From the NCBI RefSeq assembly GCF_000472965.1, contig NZ_AXAU01000003.1, forward strand, positions 294,404-358,403: 64,000 nucleotides of DNA. The letters run 5' to 3'. Below are positions 26,986-35,925 of the stretch, piece by piece. The notes beneath the pieces were generated by a model. That model was given only the letters and a program-made list of their open reading frames with translations. It made no database searches and had not been told where the DNA came from. The stretch comes from Bradyrhizobium murdochi (lineage in GTDB: Bacteria > Pseudomonadota > Alphaproteobacteria > Rhizobiales > Xanthobacteraceae). Numbering within the stretch: the stretch's first letter is position 1; each line of letters starts with the position of its first letter. Made by a program: the position numbers and the translations under genes.

Positions 26986-27797
26986 TGCAGCACCTCGCCG
27001 ATCAGATCGCGTCCGATGATCCGCACCAGATCGCGCCGATAGCGCGCGGTCGCGTGCACGTCGTCGCGCGCGTCAAGCTCGTGGGCAAAACCGTTCAGCG
27101 CATCGTCGAGCGCGCTGCCGTCCAGGCATGGCCAGTCCCGCGCCATTGGCACATCGGCGACGCCGCCGACGGTAAGACGGACGCCGGTCGGCGTTGCCAC
27201 AGCCGCGCAGGCCACGATGGCGAAATCGCCGTGACGGCGGGCGACCTCGCGGAATGCACACCGGCCACCGTTATGAGCCGGAAACGATACGGCTTCGATC
27301 AGTTCATCCTCGGCGCGCGCGGTGGCCATCATCCCGACAAAGAACTCGCTTGCGGAAACGCGGCGACGCCGTCTCGTGCTGCGCAGATGCACCTCGCCGC
27401 CGAGCGCGACCAGCAGAAGCGGCAGCTCGGCGCTGGGGTCGGCGTGCGCCAGCGAGCCGCAGATGGTGCCGCGGCTGCGCGTCTGGACGTGGCCGACCCA
27501 GGGCAGAGCCAGCGCAAGCAGCGGCAGCGTCCGTGTCAGTTCGGGCCAGGCGAGCAACGTGGCCTGCCGTACGCCGGCGCCGATCGTCACAGCGCCCGCC
27601 CGGTCCTCGATACGGCTGAGCTCCGTCAGCCGCATGATGTCGATCAGGACCTTTGGCCGGGCAAGGCGCATGTTGAGCATCGCCATCAGCGACTGGCCGC
27701 CGGCCAGCACACGGGCGTTGCCGCCCTCTTTCGAGAGTCCCTCAAGCACTTCATCGACGGCCTCGGCCCGGATATAGTCGAAGGCGGCGGGCTTCAT
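26982..27797 (-). CDS. Molybdenum hydroxylase FAD subunit
   Basis: 271-residue CoxM-like FAD-binding subunit. The FAD motifs are VLAGGQSLMAMLNMRLARP near 30 and VTIGAGVRQATLLAWP near 70, with TRSRGTICGSLAHADPSAELPLLL near 107. It overlaps the large subunit by 4 nt (27794-27797) and the small subunit by 4 nt. It would pass electrons from the iron-sulfur clusters to an acceptor other than oxygen, as in CO dehydrogenase-type enzymes; acceptor unknown. Confidence 0.94.
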   Translation of the reverse strand: MKPAAFDYIRAEAVDEVLEGLSKEGGNARVLAGGQSLMAMLNMRLARPKVLIDIMRLTELSRIEDRAGAVTIGAGVRQATLLAWPELTRTLPLLALALPWVGHVQTRSRGTICGSLAHADPSAELPLLLVALGGEVHLRSTRRRRRVSASEFFVGMMATARAEDELIEAVSFPAHNGGRCAFREVARRHGDFAIVACAAVATPTGVRLTVGGVADVPMARDWPCLDGSALDDALNGFAHELDARDDVHATARYRRDLVRIIGRDLIGEVLQ

Positions 27798-30793
27798 TGT
27801 CGCCCTCCGAACAAGTTCGCGAGCCTGCGGAGCAGCGCAAACAGAGAGAAGCCGCCAGCAGGCGCGCCGCCGGCCTGGTGCGCAAGGGCCGCAAAGAACT
27901 GTCCGATGATCACGCGCGTGGCGCCGTCGAGCAGACGGCCGCCGATGCTGGCAACCTTGCCTCCGATAGCCGCGTCATAGCTGTAGTGCAGCTTTGTGCC
28001 GCCTTTGCCATCGGGCGCGAGCGTGATCCGTCCCTCGGCGTCACCGAAACCGAGGGCACCCTCCGCTTTGCCGCGCAGCGTGACGGCATTAGGCGGGTCG
28101 AGGTCGAACAGCTGGGCATCGGCGCGATAGCGTCCGGTCACCGGACCGATGCCGAGCGTCACGTCGGCGCGGAAATGCGTGTCGGAGACCTTGTCGACGC
28201 GCTGGCATCCGGGGATCACCGCCTGCAATGTCGTGACATCGAGCAGCATCGCCCATACCTGATCCGGCGCAGCATTGACCGATGCGCTGCCCTCGCCGTG
28301 CAGGCGGCGGTCTCCTTCGCGCGCGGGCTTGGCGCTCGATCGGCCCGCGGGCGGCTCTGGCTCCGGTCCGCGTGTCAGACCGGCGAGCTTGGCCGGCACC
28401 AGCGGCAGCGTGACATCCTCAAGGCCCAGCGCATCGGCCACGGCATTGGCAATGCACACCGGCGTCGACATACAATTGCCTTCGCCGACGCCTTTTGCTC
28501 CCAGCGGGGTGAAAGGCGACGGCGTCTCCATGTGAATGATCTGCGGCTCGGGGACTTCGGTCGTCGTCGGCAACAGGTAGTCGGCAAACGTGCCGGTCAG
28601 GAAGCTGCCGTCGGCGGCATAGGCGTATTCCTCATAAAGCGCCGCCCCGAGCGCCTGGGCGAAGCCGCCGCGGATTTGCCCGTTCACCATGGCCGGATGC
28701 AGGATGGTGCCGCAATCATGCATAGTGACGTAGCGATCGATGCGGGTTTCGAACGTAGTCCGGTCGACCTCGACGCCGCAGAAATCGAAGATGAAGCCGT
28801 GACAAAGCGATGAGTTGATGCGGTCTTCATCATCGGGGGCGGTCAGCTCCGGCGGCGTCCAGAACACAGTCTCGCGGATGGTCTGGCCGGCATCGTCGGG
28901 CAATGAGCCCGGCGACCAGTGGCCCAACGCCGCAACGCGCGAGAAGGCGACGCGGTTCTCCGGATTGCGCTTTGAGACGACGAAGCCGCCGGCGAACACG
29001 ATATCCACCGGCTCGACATTCAGCTGGCTCGCCGCGACGCGCGCAAGGCGATGCGCGATGCGTTCAGCCGCCAGCTTAGCGCTGCCGGCCACGGCGGCCG
29101 CAAATCGGCTCGCGTAATTTCCGGAAGCGATCGACCAGGCATCCTTGGCGGTATCGATCTCGGTGTTGACCCGGACATCCTGCGGCTTGAGGCCGAACAC
29201 GTCTGCAACCACCTGCGACAGGACAGTGCGATGGCCCTGCCCTTGCGGCACCGATGCGACATGAACGGTGACGCCGCCAACCGGATCGAGCGCGACGGTG
29301 GCTGTCGCCTGCGCGCCGTTCTTCGGCCCCGCCTTGCGGCGCTCCGCTGCGGTAAGCACCGTCGTGATGTAGCCCATGTTGGAGACGCTGGGCTCGACCA
29401 CCGCGGTGAAGCCGATGCCGTAGAGACTGCCTTGCGCGCGCGCCTCTTCGCGCCGCGCCATGAGCTCCGCGAGCTTCCCCTGCTCGACGGCCTTGGCGAT
29501 CGCTTCCTGGTAGTTGCCGGAATCCAGCAGCGCACCGGTCGCCGTGCGATAGGGAAAGGCGCCCGCCGGAACGAGATTGCGCCTGATAACCTCGAGCGGA
29601 TCAAGGTCCAGGCCAATCGCGATGCGCTGCATCAGGCGCTCGAGCGCGAAATAGACTTGCGGTCCGCCGAAGCCGCGATTGAGTCCGGTCGGTGTCTTGT
29701 TGGTGACGACGACGCGGTTGCGCACCCTGACGTGACGGATGTCGTAAGCGCCGGTCAAATTGCCGTGCATACGATAAAGCGTTGCCGGTTCAGGCGCGCG
29801 CAAATGAGCGCCGCAATCCTCGACCTGGTCCCAATCGAGCGCGAGGACCCTGCCGTCGGCAGCGACGGCGGCCGACAATTTCGTGGCGCGGTTGGTGGCC
29901 GAGACCGAGGCGGTCAGATGCTCGAGTCGGTCCTCGATCCATTTCACCGGACGTCCGGCCGCGCGCGAAGCCGCGCCGATCAACACGATGTAGGGAAACA
30001 CGCCCTGCTTCACGCCGAAGCTGCCGCCGGAATCCGGCGGGGTGCGCAGCCGCAGCCGGTTGCCCGGCACCTTCAGTGCACGCGAGATGACCGTGTGGAT
30101 GCTGAACGGACCCTGGAAATTGGCGAGAACGTCGAAGGCATCCTCCGCGGCCTCGTAGGAGGCGATCACGCCGTAGGTTTCGATTGGCGTGCAGGAATTG
30201 CGGGGATAGCGGATATCGATCGAGAAGCGATGCGCGGCTTCGGCAAACGCCTGCTCCGGATTGCCGTAGGAAAAGCTGCGGTCGCTCGCGAGATTGCCGG
30301 GAAAGCCGTCGTGCAGAACCGGTGCATCGGCCGCGAGCGCAGCAAGCGGATCAATCACGGCGGCGCGCGGCTGATAATTGACGTCGATCAGGTCGGCGGC
30401 ATCTTCCGCCCGGGCACGATCGGTCGCGACGACGACGGCGACGGGCTCGCCGACATAGCGAACGCGCTCAGTCGCGATCGGCCAGCACTCCACCGGCGCC
30501 TTTACGCCGACCACGAGGCTTGAGGTCATCGCCTTGACCTGCTCCCCCGTGAGAACGGCTGCGACGTCCGGTGCTCGACGTGCCGCCTCCGCGTCGATCG
30601 AAACGATATCGGCGTGAGCATGGGGAGATCGGAGGATCGCAGCGTGCAGCGTGCCCGGCGGCGTACCGAGATCGTCGATGAAGCGCCCGCGGCCAGTCAG
30701 GAGTGCCGCATCCTCGACGCGCTCGATCGAGCGGCCGACCCAGGGCCGGCGTTCCACGTCGACAGATGCGGATCGAGCCGCAGGCTGCGCCAT
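27794..30793 (-). CDS. Molybdenum hydroxylase large subunit fused to a CoxG-like domain
   Basis: 999 residues, about 200 longer than stand-alone large subunits. Residues 1-800 form the molybdopterin-cytosine-dinucleotide subunit; the active-site loop reads GLNRGFGGPQ (370-379), resembling xanthine dehydrogenase rather than the AYxCSFR of true CO dehydrogenase, and the catalytic Glu is in GAKGVGEG (about 771). Residues about 830-975 form an SRPBCC/CoxG-like domain (RRLHGEGSASVNAAPDQVW; VIPGCQRVD), followed by a short hydrophobic tail that could contact the membrane. Probable hydroxylase or aldehyde oxidase of an aromatic substrate. Confidence 0.92.
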   Translation of the reverse strand: MAQPAARSASVDVERRPWVGRSIERVEDAALLTGRGRFIDDLGTPPGTLHAAILRSPHAHADIVSIDAEAARRAPDVAAVLTGEQVKAMTSSLVVGVKAPVECWPIATERVRYVGEPVAVVVATDRARAEDAADLIDVNYQPRAAVIDPLAALAADAPVLHDGFPGNLASDRSFSYGNPEQAFAEAAHRFSIDIRYPRNSCTPIETYGVIASYEAAEDAFDVLANFQGPFSIHTVISRALKVPGNRLRLRTPPDSGGSFGVKQGVFPYIVLIGAASRAAGRPVKWIEDRLEHLTASVSATNRATKLSAAVAADGRVLALDWDQVEDCGAHLRAPEPATLYRMHGNLTGAYDIRHVRVRNRVVVTNKTPTGLNRGFGGPQVYFALERLMQRIAIGLDLDPLEVIRRNLVPAGAFPYRTATGALLDSGNYQEAIAKAVEQGKLAELMARREEARAQGSLYGIGFTAVVEPSVSNMGYITTVLTAAERRKAGPKNGAQATATVALDPVGGVTVHVASVPQGQGHRTVLSQVVADVFGLKPQDVRVNTEIDTAKDAWSIASGNYASRFAAAVAGSAKLAAERIAHRLARVAASQLNVEPVDIVFAGGFVVSKRNPENRVAFSRVAALGHWSPGSLPDDAGQTIRETVFWTPPELTAPDDEDRINSSLCHGFIFDFCGVEVDRTTFETRIDRYVTMHDCGTILHPAMVNGQIRGGFAQALGAALYEEYAYAADGSFLTGTFADYLLPTTTEVPEPQIIHMETPSPFTPLGAKGVGEGNCMSTPVCIANAVADALGLEDVTLPLVPAKLAGLTRGPEPEPPAGRSSAKPAREGDRRLHGEGSASVNAAPDQVWAMLLDVTTLQAVIPGCQRVDKVSDTHFRADVTLGIGPVTGRYRADAQLFDLDPPNAVTLRGKAEGALGFGDAEGRITLAPDGKGGTKLHYSYDAAIGGKVASIGGRLLDGATRVIIGQFFAALAHQAGGAPAGGFSLFALLRRLANLFGGRQ

Positions 30794-30922
30794 TTACGAC
30801 ATTCCTCCCGATCGCGCTCTGCGACGCCACGTGGAGCAGATGTAGTAATGCTGGCAAGCCGGGCCATACCGTCCGCTCTCACGACTTACCAGATCGTCTC
30901 ATTTGGAGCTGCGTCCGACTGA

Positions 30923-31765
30923 TCAGCTGGCAAGGCGCGAGACGTTGCGGAACTCGCGAGGGCTCACGCCAGCGTGATCGCGAAAGAAGCGGGTGAAATG
31001 CGCCGGCTCCGGAAAGCCGAAGCGTTCACTGAGTTCGCCAAAGGGCACATCCTGGTGCATCACCGCATCCAGCGCCCGCTCCATGCGCATCACGTTCAGG
31101 TAGATCTTGGGCGACACACCGAGCGACGACTCGAACAGACGGAAGAACTGTGCTCGTGATAGACCAGCGTCCTTTGCGAACTGGTCGACAGTAGCGCATG
31201 GTCCCTCCCGGGTTCGCATCGCTTCGGTAATGCGCCTGATCCGCCAGTCGCAGCTCTTCGCATTCATGCCGCGGATCGAATTCGGAAAGCAGCGCCATGG
31301 CGTGAAACGCTCGATCACCGCGATCATCAGCTCCGAGAGCGCTTGTTCATGGACACGGGTACAATCCGGATATTCCACCAGCTCGGCGGCCAGCCGGAGG
31401 GTGAGCTGACGGATCCGCGGCGAGACTTCACCCGAAGGCTGCTCGAAAAAGCCGGGTGCACCGCTGGCGGCCCAGCCGGGACGAAACTCCTTCAGCCAAT
31501 GCGGCTCGACGTAAAGCGCGAGAATGAGCGTCCGCGGCCGTGCCGGATCGTGAACATAGGCGTGCGGCGTCCAGGCATCGACCAGCACAGCGTTGGTATC
31601 CGTGAGCGGATATGTTCTGTCCCCGACCATGAATTGCGTGTCGGCGCCTTCGACCTTTAAGAGGACGTGGCACTGCGGGTGGGCATGCCGCACCAGCGAG
31701 CGATCCATGTCCAGGAGCGCAACCCTGCCGAAGGCGCCGTGGGCGATGCGCAGAGCTGTCGACAT
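30923..31765 (-). CDS. AraC-family transcriptional regulator
   Basis: 280 residues: an N-terminal cupin-type sensor (LVRHAHPQCHVLLKVEG; NAVLVDAWTPHAYVHDP) and a C-terminal double helix-turn-helix (DQFAKDAGLSRAQFFRLFESSLGVSPKIYL and FGELSERFGFPEPAHFTRFFRD, split here by function). ATG 31765 has GGGGAGG upstream. It lies between the ThDP-enzyme gene and the molybdenum hydroxylase operon in the same orientation, so it probably activates the downstream hydroxylase/ligase genes in response to an aromatic acid. Confidence 0.92.
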   Translation of the reverse strand: MSTALRIAHGAFGRVALLDMDRSLVRHAHPQCHVLLKVEGADTQFMVGDRTYPLTDTNAVLVDAWTPHAYVHDPARPRTLILALYVEPHWLKEFRPGWAASGAPGFFEQPSGEVSPRIRQLTLRLAAELVEYPDCTRVHEQALSELMIAVIERFTPWRCFPNSIRGMNAKSCDWRIRRITEAMRTREGPCATVDQFAKDAGLSRAQFFRLFESSLGVSPKIYLNVMRMERALDAVMHQDVPFGELSERFGFPEPAHFTRFFRDHAGVSPREFRNVSRLAS

Positions 31766-31815
31766 ATTGGTCCTCCCCTTCACAAGCTGCTTCGTTTCAG
31801 TGCAAGACGCGCGCC

Positions 31816-33549
31816 TCACTCCGAGGATGGTATCGCGTGCCGCGATGCCAGCGCACGCTCACGCAATTGCGTCAGTGTGGCGGAAGGTGTGATGGCCTCC
31901 GCGTCGATCTTCAGTTCGAGGAGGGCCGGCTTGCGCCGCTCCTTCGCAAAAGCCCTTGCCCGGGCAAAGGCCGCAGCAAATCTCTCGGTTTCCAGGACCT
32001 GCTCGCCATAGCCGCCGAAGGAACGGGCCAACGCGACAAAATCCGGATTCTCGAGCGCCGTCGCATGAACGTGCCCCGGATATTCCTTCTCCTGGTGCAT
32101 GCGGATCGACCCGTACATGCCGTTGTTGACGACAATGACGATCACGCCGAGTCCATATTGGGCTGCAGTCGCAAGCTCGTTGCAGCTCATCAGGAAACAG
32201 CCATCGCCGGCAAAGCAGACCGCGGTGCGGTCAGGGTGAACCAGTTTGGCCGCGATCGCCGCGGGCAGGCCATAGCCCATCGCTCCTGACGTCGGCGCAA
32301 GCTGCGTTCGGAAACCGCCAAAGCGGTGGAACTTGTGGACCCAGATCGCGTAATTGCCTGCCCCGTTCGAGATGATGGCATCTTCCGGAAGGGTTTCGCG
32401 CAAGTGAAGCATCACCGCGCCGAGATCGACCGGGCCCGGCATGGACCCTGGGATCTGGTCGGCGACGAATTCCTCGCGCGCCGTTGCGAGCCACGCCCTA
32501 CGCCGTGCTTCCGTCTCGACTTTGTATCGTTCCGAAGGCCGTAACCCGGCCAGCGCCGCAGCCATCTCGGGCATGCCCGCGTTGATCGAAAGATCGGCCT
32601 GATAGATGCGGCCAAGCTCGTTCGGATCGGCATGCACATGCACAAAGCGCTGAGCCGGCCGAGGAATTTCAAACAAGGTGTAGCCCGACGTCGTGGTCTC
32701 ACCGAGGCGTCCGCCCAGGGCGATGATCAGGTCGGCACCGCGAACGCATTCGATCAGCTTTGCGCTTGGGCCAAGGCCGGCGTGGCCGACATAATGCGAA
32801 TGCCGGTTGTCGAGAATGTCCTGCCGGCGGAAGCCCGCGGCGACCGGCAGGCTGAAAGTTTCCACGAAGCGCTTGAGGTCTGCACAGGCACACGCATTCC
32901 AGCCGCCGCCACCGACGATCACCATCGGTCGCTCGGCGCCGTCGATCATCTCGACCAGACTGGACAGCTGAGCGGGGCCAGGATGCGCTGCTACCCGCAC
33001 GTAGGGGCCGGCATTCGCGACCGTGGCTCGCTCGGTCAGCATGTCCTCCGGCAGCGAGACCACGACCGGCCCGGGGCGCCCCGAGGCCGCAACATGGAAG
33101 GCGCGGCTGACCAATTCAGGGATGCGCTCGGCGCGATCGATCTCGACAACCCATTTGGCCATGCCGCCGAACATTCGTTGGAAGTCGATCTCCTGCCACG
33201 CTTCGCGCCCCAGCATGCCGCGAGCGACCTGGCCGATGAACAGGATCATTGGCGTGGAATCCTGCGATGCGGTGTGAACGCCGATTGCGGCATGGCTTGC
33301 GCCCGGCCCTCGCGTGACAAGGCAGATTCCGGGATGCCCGGTCAGCTTTCCATAGGCTTCCGCCATGTGCGCCGCGCCCGCTTCGTGCCGGGTGACGATG
33401 GTCCGGATCGCGCCCGCCGCGCCGGCGAGCGCATCGATCACGGCCAAAAAGCTTTCCCCGGGAAGGCAGAACACCGTGTCCACGCCGTGAACCTTCAGCG
33501 TATCCACGAGGATCTCGCCGCCACTGCGCTGGCTTGAAGTCATCAACAT
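31816..33549 (-). CDS. ThDP-dependent enzyme (acetolactate synthase / benzoylformate decarboxylase family)
   Basis: 577 residues in the three-domain ThDP fold. The cofactor-activating Glu is in VTRHEAGAAHMAEAYG near 53; the ThDP/metal motif is GDGCFLMSCNELATAAQYG ending VNNGMYG near 450. It is annotated by homology only to the broad thiamine-pyrophosphate-binding family. Given an adjacent UbiD/UbiX pair, an FMN alpha-hydroxy-acid oxidase and an aldehyde/heterocycle hydroxylase, decarboxylation of a 2-keto acid to an aldehyde is a reasonable inference. No acetolactate-synthase small subunit is nearby, which argues against a biosynthetic role. Confidence 0.9.
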   Translation of the reverse strand: MLMTSSQRSGGEILVDTLKVHGVDTVFCLPGESFLAVIDALAGAAGAIRTIVTRHEAGAAHMAEAYGKLTGHPGICLVTRGPGASHAAIGVHTASQDSTPMILFIGQVARGMLGREAWQEIDFQRMFGGMAKWVVEIDRAERIPELVSRAFHVAASGRPGPVVVSLPEDMLTERATVANAGPYVRVAAHPGPAQLSSLVEMIDGAERPMVIVGGGGWNACACADLKRFVETFSLPVAAGFRRQDILDNRHSHYVGHAGLGPSAKLIECVRGADLIIALGGRLGETTTSGYTLFEIPRPAQRFVHVHADPNELGRIYQADLSINAGMPEMAAALAGLRPSERYKVETEARRRAWLATAREEFVADQIPGSMPGPVDLGAVMLHLRETLPEDAIISNGAGNYAIWVHKFHRFGGFRTQLAPTSGAMGYGLPAAIAAKLVHPDRTAVCFAGDGCFLMSCNELATAAQYGLGVIVIVVNNGMYGSIRMHQEKEYPGHVHATALENPDFVALARSFGGYGEQVLETERFAAAFARARAFAKERRKPALLELKIDAEAITPSATLTQLRERALASRHAIPSSE

Positions 33550-33604
33550 CGGCAGCTCTTCGGCTCAAGATGCATGGCTGGTCGAACGGATTCGATCCCG
33601 GTGG

Positions 33605-35026
33605 CTAGAGCGCTCCTTGAAGCGCACGTGAGAGCGCGGCTTGGGGATTCTCCTGCAGCGCCGATGCGAGATCGACCTGCTCCTCCCCTTTGACATGGAT
33701 GCGCTTGAAATCGAGCTCCGGCGCGTCGACCGGCACGGTCGCATCGAGCCCCATCTTGGCGCTGATGCCGTCCCTGGTGGTCGGATCGAGCTTGGAGCCG
33801 AGCGCGCCGGAAACGACCAATAGATCGCGATCAGCCTGGAAACGCGTCGCTATTGCCCATTCGATTTCCTCGGAATTGCCGATGTCGACGTCCTTGTCGA
33901 CGACGACAACCTGCTTGATGTCGTAATGGGCGCCGAACGCGCACATGATGATGTTCTTCGGCTCGCCATCGGATGTCTTGTCGATCTTGACGGCGAGATG
34001 GTAACGGCAGGTGCCGCCGCGCGGCAGACGCACATCGAGCACGTTCGGAAAGCTGCGTCGCAAATGCTGCAGCAGCGTCGCCTCGCGCGGCACGGCGCCG
34101 AGGATGAGGTGCTCATAGCCGCCGCCGACAATAGTGTGGTAGATCGGCCGCGCGCGGTGGGTGATCGCGTCGACCTCGATCACCTCGCGGTTTGCCCGCG
34201 GCCCGTAGTACTGGGGAAATTCACCGAACGGCCCTTCCGGCTCGCGCACGCGGGGGAGAATTCGCCCTTCGATCACGATCTCCGCCTGGGCGGGGACACG
34301 GACGGAATTGGTCTTGCACTTCACCACGTCGATGGGGTGACCGAGCAGCGCGCCGGCAATTCCCATCTCGTCCTCATCGAGCGCGGCAATCGCCTGCGAC
34401 GCCAGAAGCAGGGCCGGATGGACCCCAATGACGATTGCGATCTCGAGCGCCTCGCCATCCTCCTCGGCCATGCGGAAGTAAGACAGCGTGTGCCTGGGCA
34501 ACAACAAGACGCCGATCCGGTTCGGACCGCTGATCTGGCAGCGATGGATCGATACGTTCTGAATGCCGTTGCGCGGATTGCGGGCGATCAGCAGGCCTGC
34601 CGTGATATAGGGCCCGCTGTCGCGCTCGTTGTGCTTCGGGATCGGCAACTGCCTGAGAAGATCGACCTCGTTGTGAACGATTTCCTGAACCGGACCGCTG
34701 CTCACCTCGCGGCTTGGCAGCGCCTCGCGCGCCGCAGCGAAGAACCGCGCCAGCAATTGCTCTGCGCCGACACCGATGGATTCGGCGACCCAGTCCCGCG
34801 CCGTGAACAGATTGGCGACCACCGGGATGTCGTGCCCGCCGGGCTTTGGAAACAGCACTGCGCGGTCGCACTCAAGGCGCTTCGAAACGGCGGCAAGCTC
34901 ATCGGCGAGCTCCACGCCCTCGCGGGCGACGGCGAGCTTGCCACGCTCGGCAAGGTGCGCGAGCCAGGAGCGCAAATCCTTTGGCGCGTCCGCTGCGGCG
35001 GCTCTGGCCAGGTTTTCGGTCCGCAT
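33605..35026 (-). CDS. UbiD-family prenylated-FMN decarboxylase
   Basis: 473-residue decarboxylase that would use prenylated FMN to remove or add a carboxylate on an aromatic or unsaturated acid. The family motif REPEGPFGEFPQYYG is at 261-275 with the catalytic Glu pair; the conserved Arg is in the NVSIHRCQISGPNRIGV region near 160-172, and AHYDIKQVVVVDKDVDI near 365 binds cofactor/metal. ATG 35026 has AAAGGA upstream; ATG 35059 is less likely. It is 33 nt downstream of ubiX, which makes the cofactor, so the pair forms a functional unit. Confidence 0.94.
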   Translation of the reverse strand: MRTENLARAAAADAPKDLRSWLAHLAERGKLAVAREGVELADELAAVSKRLECDRAVLFPKPGGHDIPVVANLFTARDWVAESIGVGAEQLLARFFAAAREALPSREVSSGPVQEIVHNEVDLLRQLPIPKHNERDSGPYITAGLLIARNPRNGIQNVSIHRCQISGPNRIGVLLLPRHTLSYFRMAEEDGEALEIAIVIGVHPALLLASQAIAALDEDEMGIAGALLGHPIDVVKCKTNSVRVPAQAEIVIEGRILPRVREPEGPFGEFPQYYGPRANREVIEVDAITHRARPIYHTIVGGGYEHLILGAVPREATLLQHLRRSFPNVLDVRLPRGGTCRYHLAVKIDKTSDGEPKNIIMCAFGAHYDIKQVVVVDKDVDIGNSEEIEWAIATRFQADRDLLVVSGALGSKLDPTTRDGISAKMGLDATVPVDAPELDFKRIHVKGEEQVDLASALQENPQAALSRALQGAL

Positions 35027-35059
35027 GGTGCGATCCTTTCCGTGGTCTTCTGCAGGCAT

Positions 35060-35674
35060 TCAGGGAGCGATTTTTCGCAGCGAACGGCGCTTTAGCGCCT
35101 CGTCCTCGCCCCAGCGACGCACGACGCCGATGTCGATATCGAACAGATCGAGCACGCGTCCGACGGTGTGCTCGACCATGTCCTCCAGGCTATCGGGCTT
35201 GGCGTAGAACGCCGGCACGGGAGGCGCGATGATCGCGCCGATCTCCGAGAGCGCAGTCATGGTGCGCAGGTGCCCGGTGTGCAGCGGTGTCTCGCGCACC
35301 ATCAGCACCAGCCGGCGTCTCTCCTTGAGGACGACATCGGCAGCCCGTGTCAGCAGGGTGGTCGTGACGCCGGATGCAATTTCCGACATTGACCGCATTG
35401 AACAGGGCGCGACGATCATGCCCGCCGTGCGAAAGGAGCCGCTGGAGATCGAGGCGGCCATGTCGTCGATGGCATGGTTGAAATTGGCGAGCGCTCTCAC
35501 TTCCGAGATCTTGAGGTCCGTCTCATAGGCAAAGGTCTGCTCGGCCGTCTTGGACATCACGAGGTGGGTCTCGATGCCGGCATTGCGAAGCAACTGCAGC
35601 AGCCGCACACCGTAGGCGACCCCCGAGGCGCCGGAGATACCGATGATCAGCCGCGTCGGCGCTCGATCCTGCAT
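35060..35674 (-). CDS. UbiX-family flavin prenyltransferase
   Basis: 204-residue flavoprotein that builds prenylated FMN for UbiD. The FMN-binding start is LIIGISGASGVAYGVRLLQLL; MIVAPCSMRSMSEIASGV near 95 and RLVLMVRETPLHTGHL near 132 are family hallmarks. Immediately upstream of the ubiD-like gene. Because a housekeeping ubiX is expected elsewhere, this copy probably serves the catabolic decarboxylase. The gene faces the LysR regulator at 35926. Confidence 0.95.
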   Translation of the reverse strand: MQDRAPTRLIIGISGASGVAYGVRLLQLLRNAGIETHLVMSKTAEQTFAYETDLKISEVRALANFNHAIDDMAASISSGSFRTAGMIVAPCSMRSMSEIASGVTTTLLTRAADVVLKERRRLVLMVRETPLHTGHLRTMTALSEIGAIIAPPVPAFYAKPDSLEDMVEHTVGRVLDLFDIDIGVVRRWGEDEALKRRSLRKIAP

Positions 35675-35838
35675 GACGTCTCGCCTTCGCTCCCTGTTTC
35701 GCGATACCGGTGACGCCGGGCGTCAGCGACGCGAAAAGATTGTTGCTTGGTCTGCACGGCGCCCGGTCCCGAGCCGCCCGCGTGCCAGTTGTTTGAAGGA
35801 AGAGTAAAGGCAGGCTTGTATCAGAACAAATAATGATT

Positions 35839-35857
35839 GATGATACGTTCGATCATC
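35839..35857. promoter_or_regulatory. Inverted repeat GATGAT-N7-ATCATC between ubiX and LysR genes
   Basis: GATGATACGTTCGATCATC, with perfect 6-bp arms, lies about 70 nt before the LysR start and 165 nt before the divergent ubiX start. LysR-type regulators typically bind dyads in exactly this divergent position. Confidence 0.55.
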
Positions 35858-35925
35858 TGAAGTGATGCCGCCCAGCAACTTCTCGCACAGGTCCGGCGCG
35901 TCGCCACTACAGGAGAGGAACGCCG

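Noticed and set aside
27794..30793. True aerobic CO dehydrogenase large subunit
   Set aside because: The AYxCSFR active-site loop is absent; the corresponding loop is GLNRGFGGPQ.
33926..35095. Plus-strand frame of 389 codons
   Set aside because: Antisense to the UbiD-like gene, with no recognisable domain.
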